The notes under the pieces were generated by a model. The model was not told the origin of the DNA. It saw only the letters and a list, made by a program, of their open reading frames with translations, and searched no databases. Both the position numbers and the translations under genes were made by a program. Below, piece by piece: positions 25,044 to 32,910 of a DNA stretch of 64,000 nt; within the stretch, counting starts at the first letter, position 1, and each line of letters opens with the position of its first letter. Origin of the DNA: Flagellimonas lutimaris (GTDB lineage: Bacteria > Bacteroidota > Bacteroidia > Flavobacteriales > Flavobacteriaceae); NCBI RefSeq assembly GCF_003581615.1, contig NZ_QXFH01000077.1, positions 66,552-130,551 of the forward strand. Reading direction: 5' to 3'.

Positions 25044-26813
25044 TTAAAAATCCAAATCAAACTCTTTTCGCAATAGCTCAATATTTGGATTTTTCTCTTT
25101 TAATTTTTCATACTTCTCCTCTGGGGTAAAGGCGAATTTTTTGGCTACCTCTTCATTTACCGTAATATGGAGCGAAATGGAATAATTGTTCAGCTTTTGC
25201 TTCAGATAGTCGAGCATTAAGCTCTGTTCCCTTTCTATCTCCTTTTTCATGGTGCCGTTGGGGAGCTCTATCCAAATGGTATTCTCGTTTTTTAGCTTGG
25301 GAACATCAGACTGAAGGTTACTTGCCAATATTTTTCTCCCTTGTTTTTCCAATTGGTGTACAAAATCGTCCCAATGTTTCTGCATAACCTCTTCTTCGAA
25401 AGCATCTTTAGGTAAATCCTCTTCGGCTATGTTTGTGGATTTTGTGTTCTCATGTTCCTTTTTGACCTTGATACTGGAGAGTGACAGACCCGAAATCCGC
25501 TTTTCGGAAGTCTTAATGTTGATTTTTTTGGGCTGATAACTTTCTTTCGGCTCACTGACCAGTTCTTCTTTAGCTTTCTTTGGTTCAGGAGCTTCTTTTA
25601 TAGGTTCTTTTGAGGTGGTTTGTTCAGGTGCTGGTTTTTCCACTTTGGGCATTGGAACCGAACCAATGTTTGGAGGAGGTGTTGTACCGTTTGATGTTGA
25701 TATTTTACCTGTAAAATAAGAGGCAGGGATTATGAAATTAGAGTTTTTTTTTTCTCCATCGTAAGTGATGGACGCCAATTTCATGAGAGTAAGTTCAACC
25801 AGTAATCTTTGATTTTTACTGGTCTTATATTTTAGGTCGCAATCGTTGGCCATATCTATGGCCTTTAAAAGGAATTCTTTTGATGCCTTTTTTGATTGAT
25901 CTTGATATTGTTGCTTTACATCTTCACCAACTTCCAAAAGGTCCAAAGTATCAGGGTGTTGGCAAACCATCAAATCCCTAAAATGTGAGGCCAAACCTGT
26001 AATAAAGTGGTGGCCATCGAACCCAAGGGATAAGGTTTTGTTGAAAAGAACCAAAAGTTCGGGAATGTTGTTCTCCAAAATCAAGTCGGTTGCGGAAAAG
26101 TAAATGTCGTAATCAAGAACGTTGAGGTTTTCGGTTACGGCTTTTCGGGTCAATTTTTCCCCTGAAAAACTGACCACGCGGTCAAAAATGGATAATGCAT
26201 CCCGCATAGCACCATCTGCCTTTTGTGCGATAATATGTAATGCACTTTCCTCAGCTTCTATCCCTTGCTGTTCCGCAATATGTTTTAGGTATTCCGCGGC
26301 ATCTTTTACCGTGATGCGTTTAAAGTCAAAAATTTGGCATCGGGACAGGATGGTGGGAATTATTTTGTGCTTTTCCGTTGTTGCCAAAATAAAAATGGCA
26401 TGCTTAGGCGGTTCTTCCAAGGTCTTCAAGAATGCATTGAAGGCCGATTGTGAGAGCATATGCACCTCATCAATAATATACACCTTGTATTTTCCCGTTT
26501 GCGGTGGTATGCGTACCTGGTCTATCAAACTACGGATATCGTCTACAGAGTTATTGGAGGCAGCATCCAGCTCAAAAATATTAAAAGCAAAATCTTCATC
26601 TTCCCTTTCCGTTCCATCTTGGTTTATTTTTTTGGCCAAAATACGGGCACAGGTCGTTTTCCCAACACCCCTTGGACCACAGAACAACAGGGCTTGCGCC
26701 AAATGATTGTGTTCAATGGCATTCGTCAAGGTATTGGTAATAGACGATTGTCCCACAACATCCTTGAACGTCTGGGGTCTATATTTTCTTGCTGATACTA
26801 TAAAAGGTTCCAA
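25044..26813 (-). CDS. dnaX: DNA polymerase III clamp-loader subunit gamma/tau
   Basis: 589-residue tau subunit of the replicative clamp loader. I choose the TTG at 26813 (MEPFIVSARKYRPQTF), since conservation begins there; the open frame up to 26903 is not homologous. Walker A is GPRGVGKTT (46-54), with IIDEVHMLS (near 112) and TTEKHKIIPTILSRC (near 145). The four-cysteine zinc module of E. coli DnaX is absent (KKINQDGTEREDEDFAF is found in its place). After domain III (VELTLMKLASI, to about 349) comes a proline/lysine-rich linker and a C-terminal domain. At codons 354-357 an A10 run lies exactly at the core/linker border (see findings). Confidence 0.95.
   Translation of the reverse strand: MEPFIVSARKYRPQTFKDVVGQSSITNTLTNAIEHNHLAQALLFCGPRGVGKTTCARILAKKINQDGTEREDEDFAFNIFELDAASNNSVDDIRSLIDQVRIPPQTGKYKVYIIDEVHMLSQSAFNAFLKTLEEPPKHAIFILATTEKHKIIPTILSRCQIFDFKRITVKDAAEYLKHIAEQQGIEAEESALHIIAQKADGAMRDALSIFDRVVSFSGEKLTRKAVTENLNVLDYDIYFSATDLILENNIPELLVLFNKTLSLGFDGHHFITGLASHFRDLMVCQHPDTLDLLEVGEDVKQQYQDQSKKASKEFLLKAIDMANDCDLKYKTSKNQRLLVELTLMKLASITYDGEKKNSNFIIPASYFTGKISTSNGTTPPPNIGSVPMPKVEKPAPEQTTSKEPIKEAPEPKKAKEELVSEPKESYQPKKINIKTSEKRISGLSLSSIKVKKEHENTKSTNIAEEDLPKDAFEEEVMQKHWDDFVHQLEKQGRKILASNLQSDVPKLKNENTIWIELPNGTMKKEIEREQSLMLDYLKQKLNNYSISLHITVNEEVAKKFAFTPEEKYEKLKEKNPNIELLRKEFDLDF
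25744..25753 (-). promoter_or_regulatory. A10 slippery tract inside dnaX
   Basis: The dnaX mRNA reads GGA GAA AAA AAA AAC. Gain of one A, or a -1 ribosomal shift, gives E-K-K-K-L then TAA; loss of one A gives E-K-K-T-L-I-S then TAA. Either event yields a product of about 358-361 residues that ends just after domain III. This is the position and outcome known for gamma production in other bacteria. Confidence 0.65.
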
Positions 26814-26909
26814 TACTGGGAAAAATAGAATTATTACAAATATAAAAATAGGATCGTGCAAAGTTACCTGCAAGTGCAGAGTTAAGCCGTTTTTTATTAA
26901 CAATTGGAT

Positions 26910-26917
26910 TACCTTTG
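26910..26917 (+). promoter_or_regulatory. Likely -7 box of rnpB
   Basis: TACCTTTG matches TAnnTTTG and places the transcription start near 26923, the first base of the RNase P RNA acceptor-like helix P1. The -33 region is T-rich but has no exact TTTG. Confidence 0.6.
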
Positions 26918-26920
26918 CAC

Positions 26921-27233
26921 TTAGCAGGCCACCTTATCGCTGCAAGTATGGGCAACCGTACTTGAAGAGGAAAGTCCGGGCACCAAAGTGCAGCATAGCG
27001 GGTAACGCCCGTCCGCCGCAAGGCGAGGACCAGTGCAACAGAAAGCAAGTACAGTTCGGCTGTAGTGAAATCGGCAAACTCTATGCGGTGAAACGTCATG
27101 TAAACCAACGTCCCGATAGCTATCGGTGGAGGGCTGCACGCTCGAGTTGGAGGGTAGGCGGTTAGAACTCTTGGGCAACCATTTGTCTAGATAAATGATA
27201 AGGGTATACAGAATCCGGCTTATGGCCTGCTTT
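26921..27233 (+). ncRNA. rnpB: RNase P RNA component
   Basis: Catalytic RNA that removes tRNA 5' leaders. Universal elements are visible: GAGGAAAGTCCGGGC near 26967-26982, ACAGAATCCGGCTTATGGCC near 27209-27227, and AGAAAGCAAGTACAG-like P10/P11 residues in between. P1 is formed by AGCAGGCC (26923-26930) and GGCCTGCT (27224-27231). Bacterial type A architecture, about 310 nt. It is divergent from dnaX, and its 3' end touches the rsmD stop codon on the other strand. Confidence 0.96.
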
Positions 27234-27772
27234 TATTCTACTTCAAAGAAACTAAAAATACTTCCCCCATATTTTCTTTGTTCCGAAAACTTGGGGTGTT
27301 CGGAAAGATCGGTTTGCTCGGAGTGTTCAATGATTAAAAGCCCATCTTCCAGTAAAAGCTCTTTTTCAAACACCAAATCAGCAATTTTTAAAAATTGTTC
27401 CGTATCAAAATCATACGGGGGGTCGGCAAAAATAAGGTCGAATTTTTCAGGTACCCGCTGTAAAAACTTAAAGACATCGGATTTTACAGTAGTAATTGAA
27501 AAATCCAACTCTTGTGCTGTTTTGGAAATGTAGCGAACACAACCTTGATGACCATCAACAGCAGTTATTCTGTCTGTACCCCGGGATGCAAACTCAAAAC
27601 TAATGTTTCCTGTTCCCGAAAATAAATCCAGCACTTTAAGCTCGTCAAAATAGAATCGATTAGTCAGTATATTGAACAGGGCTTCCTTGGCCATATCTGT
27701 CGTAGGGCGTACCGGTAGTTTTTTTGGGGCAGTTAGTCTTTTGCCCTTATATTTTCCAGAAATAATCCGCAT
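27233..27772 (-). CDS. rsmD: 16S rRNA (guanine966-N2)-methyltransferase
   Basis: SAM-dependent methyltransferase for G966 of 16S rRNA. Start MRIISGKYKGKRL is the family signature. The SAM site is VLDLFSGTGNISFEFASRG (near 46-64), and the catalytic NPPY-type motif is FADPPYDF (near 118). Length 179 is normal. Its stop (27233-27235) falls in the T-tract after rnpB, so the two genes converge end to end. It overlaps no gene upstream: the DUF3822 stop is adjacent at 27773. Confidence 0.94.
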   Translation of the reverse strand: MRIISGKYKGKRLTAPKKLPVRPTTDMAKEALFNILTNRFYFDELKVLDLFSGTGNISFEFASRGTDRITAVDGHQGCVRYISKTAQELDFSITTVKSDVFKFLQRVPEKFDLIFADPPYDFDTEQFLKIADLVFEKELLLEDGLLIIEHSEQTDLSEHPKFSEQRKYGGSIFSFFEVE

Positions 27773-28603
27773 TTAGAGGGAGCTTAAAATGGAAAAATCT
27801 ATGCTCTCATTTTCCAATTGTTCCATTGGGAATGATGGGTTGCTGGGCACAAAAACGGATACATTTTTAATGTATTGGTAACAAAGTTCGTAAATGGCGT
27901 CTCCTTCTTCAATGGAACCAAAAAGTTTAAGATTGATTTTTTCCAAATCCATTTGCAATTGCTCTAAACTGAACAATAGATAATATAGAAAGTCTTCTTT
28001 GTTACTGTACTCGAACTGATTGTAAAACAATAATTTTTTATCGGACATCACCATCATTTCCGTCTCGCGCTCCGATACTTGAACATAACAAACGGGTTCT
28101 GATGATGTTCTATTTTGCTTCAACAATGTATTGATGAGAACAGTTCCGCTATGCTTGAATTCAAACTCTCCAAAAAGCTCAAAAATGAAGTTGTTTACAT
28201 TGGTGTAGGGGATGTAAACATTGATGATTTCTTGGTTTGGGATTTCATCATATGCGATAAGGTCGTTGGCCATTATCTTGGCATTGAACTTTAAATAGTT
28301 CGGTAATTCTTCTTTATTGAAAAGTGGCTTGGGCACCAGACTGAACATATTATTCTTGTGAATAACCATTACTTCGGAGAAGTTTCTTCCCACCTCGCCT
28401 TGTTTGCTGACTTTTTCTTTTAACTCTTTGAGCATTAAGTAGGGAGTAAGCTGTGTTTTAAAATTCACTCGTTCAAACGCGAGAATTTTATTGGTAATGG
28501 TATCCAGTACACAAAAAGAAAGTCCATTCAAGCCAGCTTGAATGGACAGTTTTCTATTGGTGCTATTTGTTTCGTTATGTACTATAGCTAGTTGTTCTTT
28601 TTC
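27773..28603 (-). CDS. DUF3822 family protein; start uncertain
   Basis: Bacteroidota-specific DUF3822 protein; the ASKHA-like fold reported for such proteins is from memory and not derived here. The only standard start codon in frame is TTG at 28531 (252 residues, LNGLSFCVLD). Yet the frame stays open upstream to 28603, and its translation (NRKLSIQAGLNGLSFCV) carries the family's usual N-terminal strand KLSIQ. No ATG, GTG or TTG exists in that extension, so a rare start (ATA 28585 or ATT 28543) or a lost ATG is possible. Operon with the membrane protein upstream and rsmD downstream. Confidence 0.75.
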   Translation of the reverse strand, partial: EKEQLAIVHNETNSTNRKLSIQAGLNGLSFCVLDTITNKILAFERVNFKTQLTPYLMLKELKEKVSKQGEVGRNFSEVMVIHKNNMFSLVPKPLFNKEELPNYLKFNAKIMANDLIAYDEIPNQEIINVYIPYTNVNNFIFELFGEFEFKHSGTVLINTLLKQNRTSSEPVCYVQVSERETEMMVMSDKKLLFYNQFEYSNKEDFLYYLLFSLEQLQMDLEKINLKLFGSIEEGDAIYELCYQYIKNVSVFVPSNPSFPMEQLENESIDFSILSSL

Positions 28604-29325
28604 CTATCGTAGATAGGTGGCCAGTTTCCGTTTGTACTAACATCAGTCAAGGAACCAACCTTTATTTCAGTGCCATTTACTTCTTCAACACTTTGGTAAG
28701 AGTTTTCTTTTTCTACCAAATCTTCCGGCTGATCGTAAAGCACAACGTTTTTCTTAACCTTGGCTTCGAAAACAGGAGCTTTATATCCACTCTTGTCAAC
28801 AATATCAGCTTTCATTTCAAACTTTTCATTGTTTTGGGCGTAAGGAACGTCCATCATAGTTTTGTAGCGGTCATCTGCTCCAAAAAGAGAGTCTTTTACT
28901 TTTACTGTCCCCAAAGTATCAATAATAATGGTGTCCTGCTGCATATCAATCTGATAGGCTCTGTCATATCTCATGAAAGAGGAGTCGCGTTGGGTAGTAA
29001 TGGTATAGCTGCCAGTATCGATGAATTTAATCAAGCTTTCAAAATCACCGGCATATTTTCCGTTTACAGTTTTATAAGCTTCTTGAGAATCCCTAATGTC
29101 CTTAAGTTTGTCAATAACATGGGAAAATCTCTCTTTTCTTACCTTATTGAACTCAATGGGGGCGTTGATGGAATCGTATATTTTAAAACCTAAGTAAATG
29201 CTCAAAATTCCGAATAGAATTACTAAAACAGGCTTTACTTTTTGAGGTAAAAATCTATCGATCAAGAAAACAAGCCCTATGGTCACAAGGCATATTAATA
29301 CAACAATAAGAATTAAGTTTAACAT
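28588..29325 (-). CDS. Conserved two-TM membrane protein, unknown function
   Basis: 245 residues. Two hydrophobic helices at about 3-23 and 32-50 (LNLILIVVLICLVTIGLVFL; VLVILFGILSIYLGF) are followed by a short coiled region (FNKVRKERFSHVIDKLKDIRDSQEAYK) and a soluble C-terminal domain. The segment SQEAYKTVNGKYAGDFESLIKFI resembles the N-terminal part of type II secretion pseudopilins in composition, but no prepilin cleavage site is present. First gene of a probable operon with DUF3822 and rsmD. Confidence 0.8.
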   Translation of the reverse strand: MLNLILIVVLICLVTIGLVFLIDRFLPQKVKPVLVILFGILSIYLGFKIYDSINAPIEFNKVRKERFSHVIDKLKDIRDSQEAYKTVNGKYAGDFESLIKFIDTGSYTITTQRDSSFMRYDRAYQIDMQQDTIIIDTLGTVKVKDSLFGADDRYKTMMDVPYAQNNEKFEMKADIVDKSGYKAPVFEAKVKKNVVLYDQPEDLVEKENSYQSVEEVNGTEIKVGSLTDVSTNGNWPPIYDRKKNN

Positions 29326-29432
29326 ATCTGATACTGTCTTTCAAAGTTAATTTAGTGGTTACAGACAAATCTACAATATTTTTTTTATTGCGAAACTTTT
29401 TGCTTTAAAAAAGAGCGCTATATTTAGTGCTC

Positions 29433-30866
29433 ATGAATGATTTTACAGCACCGGAATTTTTAAAGATTTTAACTGAAAAATTTCCCCATGTACCTACCGT
29501 AAAACAAGGCTTGGCACTTAATAAGCTGGCTAACTTTGTTTTAGAGGGCAAAAAGGACGACGTATTCCTTTTAAAAGGATTTGCAGGAACGGGAAAAACC
29601 ACCTTGATAGCCACTTTGGTGAGCAGTCTTTGGAAGATTAAAATGAGCTCTGTTTTGATGGCTCCAACAGGTAGGGCAGCAAAAGTGATGTCCGTTTATT
29701 CCGGAAACAAGGCATTTACCATCCATAAAAAGATATATTTTCCCAAGAAACAGTCAGGGGGTGGCATCCAATTTGTTTTGGCACCAAATAAACATCGCAA
29801 CACTATTTTTATAGTGGACGAAGCATCTATGATTCCAGATACGCCTGCTGATTCTAAATTGTTTGAAAACGGTTCGTTGTTGGACGATTTAATGTTTTAC
29901 GTACATTCTGGCCATAATTGCAAATTAATTTTGATCGGTGATACCGCTCAGTTACCTCCGGTTAAATTGGAACTGAGTCCCGCGCTTGATGAAAACCGCT
30001 TGTCCTTAAATTATGATAAAGAGGTGGAGTGTTTGGAGCTGGATGAAGTAATGAGGCAATCTGGGGGGTCAGGTATTCTTCATAATGCTACTAATCTTCG
30101 AGAGCAATTACAATCCGAGTTTTTTGATGACTTTAAGTTTGAGTTGAACAACTATAAGGATATTGTACGTTTGATTGATGGTGCCGAAATTCAGGAAGCG
30201 ATAGATTCATCCTATCATCAAAATGGAAAAGAGGATACGGCCATTATTGTTCGTTCCAACAAAAGAGCCAATTTGTACAATCAAAATATAAGGGAGCGTA
30301 TCCTTTTTTTGGACAATGAAATTGCTGTTGGCGATTACATGATGGTGGTCAAGAACAACTACTTCTGGTTAAAACCCAACTCCGAAGCTGGTTTTATCGC
30401 CAATGGCGATATTATTGAAGTGTTGGAACTTTTTGCCATCAAAGAACTTTATGGATTTAAGTTCGCCGAAGTCAAGGTTAAAATGGTGGATTATCCCAGC
30501 CAAAAACCCTTTGAGACCGTTCTTTTGCTCGATACGATAACCGCGGAGACCCCATCATTATCTTATGAGGACGGGAATCGGCTATATCAAGAGGTAATGA
30601 AGGACTACGCTCATGAAAAATCAAAATATAAAAAGTTTTTGGGGGTTAAGAACAACAAGTTCTTTAATGCACTCCAAGTGAAGTTTTCCTATGCAATAAC
30701 CTGTCACAAGTCACAAGGAGGGCAGTGGAATACCGTTTTTGTAGAGCAACCTTATTTGCCCAATGGGGTGGATAAAGATTATTTAAGATGGCTTTATACT
30801 GCTGTGACAAGAGCCGAGCGACAACTGTACCTTATAGGTTTCAAAGATGATTTTTTTCTTGACTAG
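29433..30866 (+). CDS. RecD-like ATP-dependent DNA helicase
   Basis: SF1 helicase with 477 residues from the ATG at 29433; a GTG 6 bp upstream is in frame but less likely. Walker A is GFAGTGKTT (49-57), Walker B IFIVDEASM (near 128), motif III LIGDTAQLPPV (near 166), and the C-terminal motifs TCHKSQGGQWNTVFVE and YTAVTRAERQLYLIG near the end. It lacks the large N-terminal region of true RecD2, as is usual for the Bacteroidota AAA/UvrD_C_2 form. Role in recombination or repair inferred from family. Confidence 0.9.
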   Translation: MNDFTAPEFLKILTEKFPHVPTVKQGLALNKLANFVLEGKKDDVFLLKGFAGTGKTTLIATLVSSLWKIKMSSVLMAPTGRAAKVMSVYSGNKAFTIHKKIYFPKKQSGGGIQFVLAPNKHRNTIFIVDEASMIPDTPADSKLFENGSLLDDLMFYVHSGHNCKLILIGDTAQLPPVKLELSPALDENRLSLNYDKEVECLELDEVMRQSGGSGILHNATNLREQLQSEFFDDFKFELNNYKDIVRLIDGAEIQEAIDSSYHQNGKEDTAIIVRSNKRANLYNQNIRERILFLDNEIAVGDYMMVVKNNYFWLKPNSEAGFIANGDIIEVLELFAIKELYGFKFAEVKVKMVDYPSQKPFETVLLLDTITAETPSLSYEDGNRLYQEVMKDYAHEKSKYKKFLGVKNNKFFNALQVKFSYAITCHKSQGGQWNTVFVEQPYLPNGVDKDYLRWLYTAVTRAERQLYLIGFKDDFFLD

Positions 30867-30890
30867 GAATACCCTATTTTAGACATCAGC

Positions 30891-31460
30891 ATGAATATTG
30901 AACCAGATACCATTATTAGTATTTTCCTTGGAATAGGATTGGCGGCATCTGTTGGCTTTCGGGTTTTTCTGCCTCTTTTTGCACTTAGTTTCGCTGCCTA
31001 TTTAGGGGTTTGGGATCTCAACGCAAATTGGCAATGGATTGGAAGTTTAACAGCACTCATAGCCTTGGGGGTTGCAACCATTGTTGAAATTTTCGCCTAT
31101 TTTATTCCATGGGTGGACAATGCCCTGGATAGTATTGCTATTCCCATGGCCGGAATCGCTGGTACTGCCGTAATGGTGTCCACAGTGGCCAATTTGGACC
31201 CGGTAGTTACTTGGTCTTTGGCCATTATTGCCGGTGGTGGCACCGCAACAGCTATAAAAGGGGCCAATGCCGCAGGGAGGTTAACATCTTCTGGAACCAC
31301 GGGAGGGTTGGCCAATCCTTTGGTGTCGACCTTGGAAACAGGAGCTGCCGTAACAGTAAGTACAGCATCGATATTGGTGCCACCCATTGCAGCAATCCTT
31401 GTGATAATCATTCTGTTTATCATATTCAGAATATATAGAAAATTGAGACCCAAAAAATAA
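30891..31460 (+). CDS. DUF4126 family membrane protein
   Basis: 189 residues, very hydrophobic, with about five membrane segments. The family motif [15 protein letters not shown] at the N-terminus and the [20 protein letters not shown] loop near residue 115 identify DUF4126. It follows the helicase by 24 bp. Function unknown. Confidence 0.88.
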   Translation: MNIEPDTIISIFLGIGLAASVGFRVFLPLFALSFAAYLGVWDLNANWQWIGSLTALIALGVATIVEIFAYFIPWVDNALDSIAIPMAGIAGTAVMVSTVANLDPVVTWSLAIIAGGGTATAIKGANAAGRLTSSGTTGGLANPLVSTLETGAAVTVSTASILVPPIAAILVIIILFIIFRIYRKLRPKK

Positions 31461-31486
31461 TCAATCACTCAACCAATATCCTAAAC

Positions 31487-32215
31487 GTGAAAATAATTTC
31501 CATGATTCCCGCCCGCTATCAAGCCTCTAGGTTTCCTGCCAAACTGATGCAGGACCTTGGTGGGAAGCCTGTAATTGTGAGGACTTACGAAGCTGCCATA
31601 AATACAGGACTTTTTGATGATGTATATGTGGTTACGGATAGTCCTATAATTTCGGATGTGATCAAGGATATAGGAGGAAAGGTAATAATGAGCCAAAAAG
31701 CGCACGAAAGTGGCAGCGACAGGATTGCTGAGGCCGTTGAAGATATGGATGTGGATATTGTGATCAATGTCCAGGGAGATGAGCCTTTTATAGATTCTGT
31801 AAGTTTGGAAAAGATTATTCAGGTTTTCAAAAATGATACCAGGAAAGAAATCGATTTGGCTTCCTTGATGACTCCAATTTCTGATTGGGATGAAATTTCC
31901 AACCCTAATACGGTAAAGGTCATTGTGGACAATCAGGATTTTGCACTTTATTTTTCACGTTCTCCAATTCCTTACCCTAGAGACAAGGAAGTTGAAGCAA
32001 CCTATTACAAACACAAAGGGGTATACGCTTTTAGAAAAAGAGCACTGGAGGATTTTCAAAAATTGCCCATGCTTCCCTTGGAGGCCAAAGAAAAAATTGA
32101 GGCCATACGTTTTTTGGAGTATGGCAAAAAAATAAAAATGGTGGAAACCCATGTGACAGGTATCGAAATTGATACACCAGAAGATTTGGAACGCGCTAGA
32201 AAGGTATGGAAGTAG
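31487..32215 (+). CDS. kdsB: 3-deoxy-manno-octulosonate cytidylyltransferase
   Basis: Activates Kdo (or 8-amino-Kdo) to the CMP-sugar for lipid A core synthesis. It begins with GTG at 31487 ([20 protein letters not shown] is the family start). NVQGDEPFI near residue 96 binds the metal, and [15 protein letters not shown] near 175 is characteristic. Length 242 is normal. It overlaps the HAD gene by 10 bp, and a kdnB-like gene follows, so the substrate may be the 8-amino form (see findings). Confidence 0.94.
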   Translation: MKIISMIPARYQASRFPAKLMQDLGGKPVIVRTYEAAINTGLFDDVYVVTDSPIISDVIKDIGGKVIMSQKAHESGSDRIAEAVEDMDVDIVINVQGDEPFIDSVSLEKIIQVFKNDTRKEIDLASLMTPISDWDEISNPNTVKVIVDNQDFALYFSRSPIPYPRDKEVEATYYKHKGVYAFRKRALEDFQKLPMLPLEAKEKIEAIRFLEYGKKIKMVETHVTGIEIDTPEDLERARKVWK

Positions 32216-32910
32216 ATTTCACTAACATAAAAGTAATTGGCTTTGATGCGGATGATACCCTTTGGGTCAATGAGACCTATTTTAGGGAAACCGAAGAAAA
32301 GTTTGCAGAACTTTTGGAAGATTATGAGACCAAGAACAAGATTGACCAAGAGCTTTTTAAAATGGAAATGGACAACTTGGATATTTATGGTTATGGCATT
32401 AAAGGTTTTATGCTTTCTATGATAGAATCCGCCATGGACCTTTCCAATAATAAAGTTTCACAAGAAACTATTGGTAAAATATTGGACCTTGGTAAGAAGA
32501 TGATATCACATCCAGTAGAGTTGTTGGATGGGGTAGAGGAAGTTTTATCTAAATTGGTGGGGAAGTATAGATTAATTGTACTCACTAAGGGAGATCTTTT
32601 GGATCAGGAACGGAAATTGAAAAAGTCGGGACTTTCCCAATATTTCCATCATGTAGAAGTGTTGAGTGATAAAAAAGAAATTAATTACAGAAATTTGCTG
32701 GAGCATTTGAATATAGATGTTAGCGAATTTTTGATGATAGGAAATTCCCTTAAATCGGATGTATTACCTATCTTGAATATTGGGGCTAAAGCAGTCCATG
32801 TACCGTTCCATACCACATGGGCCCATGAATTGGTTGCAGAAGATGAAATGGTGAACAATCATCTTAAATTGAATGGTCTCAAAGACATTTTGAAGTATTT
32901 GGATAATTAA
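32206..32910 (+). CDS. HAD family hydrolase
   Basis: Haloacid-dehalogenase-like phosphatase of 234 residues. Motif I is FDADDTLW (near 10-17), motif II IVLTKGD (near 123), motif III a Lys in KSG, and motif [19 protein letters not shown] near 178. A four-helix cap lies between motifs I and II. It is not the small tetrameric KdsC type (about 180 residues, no cap). Overlaps on both sides (10 bp with kdsB, 1 bp with kdnB) mean tight coupling, suggesting a role in the same sugar pathway, but its substrate is unknown. Confidence 0.9.
   Translation: MEVDFTNIKVIGFDADDTLWVNETYFRETEEKFAELLEDYETKNKIDQELFKMEMDNLDIYGYGIKGFMLSMIESAMDLSNNKVSQETIGKILDLGKKMISHPVELLDGVEEVLSKLVGKYRLIVLTKGDLLDQERKLKKSGLSQYFHHVEVLSDKKEINYRNLLEHLNIDVSEFLMIGNSLKSDVLPILNIGAKAVHVPFHTTWAHELVAEDEMVNNHLKLNGLKDILKYLDN

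Noticed and set aside
26814..26903. Longer dnaX N-terminus from an ATG at 26903
   Set aside because: The extra 30 residues are hydrophobic and unlike any DnaX, and the ATG would lie just upstream of the divergent rnpB promoter; conservation begins at the TTG (MEPFIVSARKYRP).
28588..29325. Type II/IV pseudopilin
   Set aside because: Despite a SQEAYKTVNGKY-like stretch, there are two membrane helices and no prepilin peptidase site.
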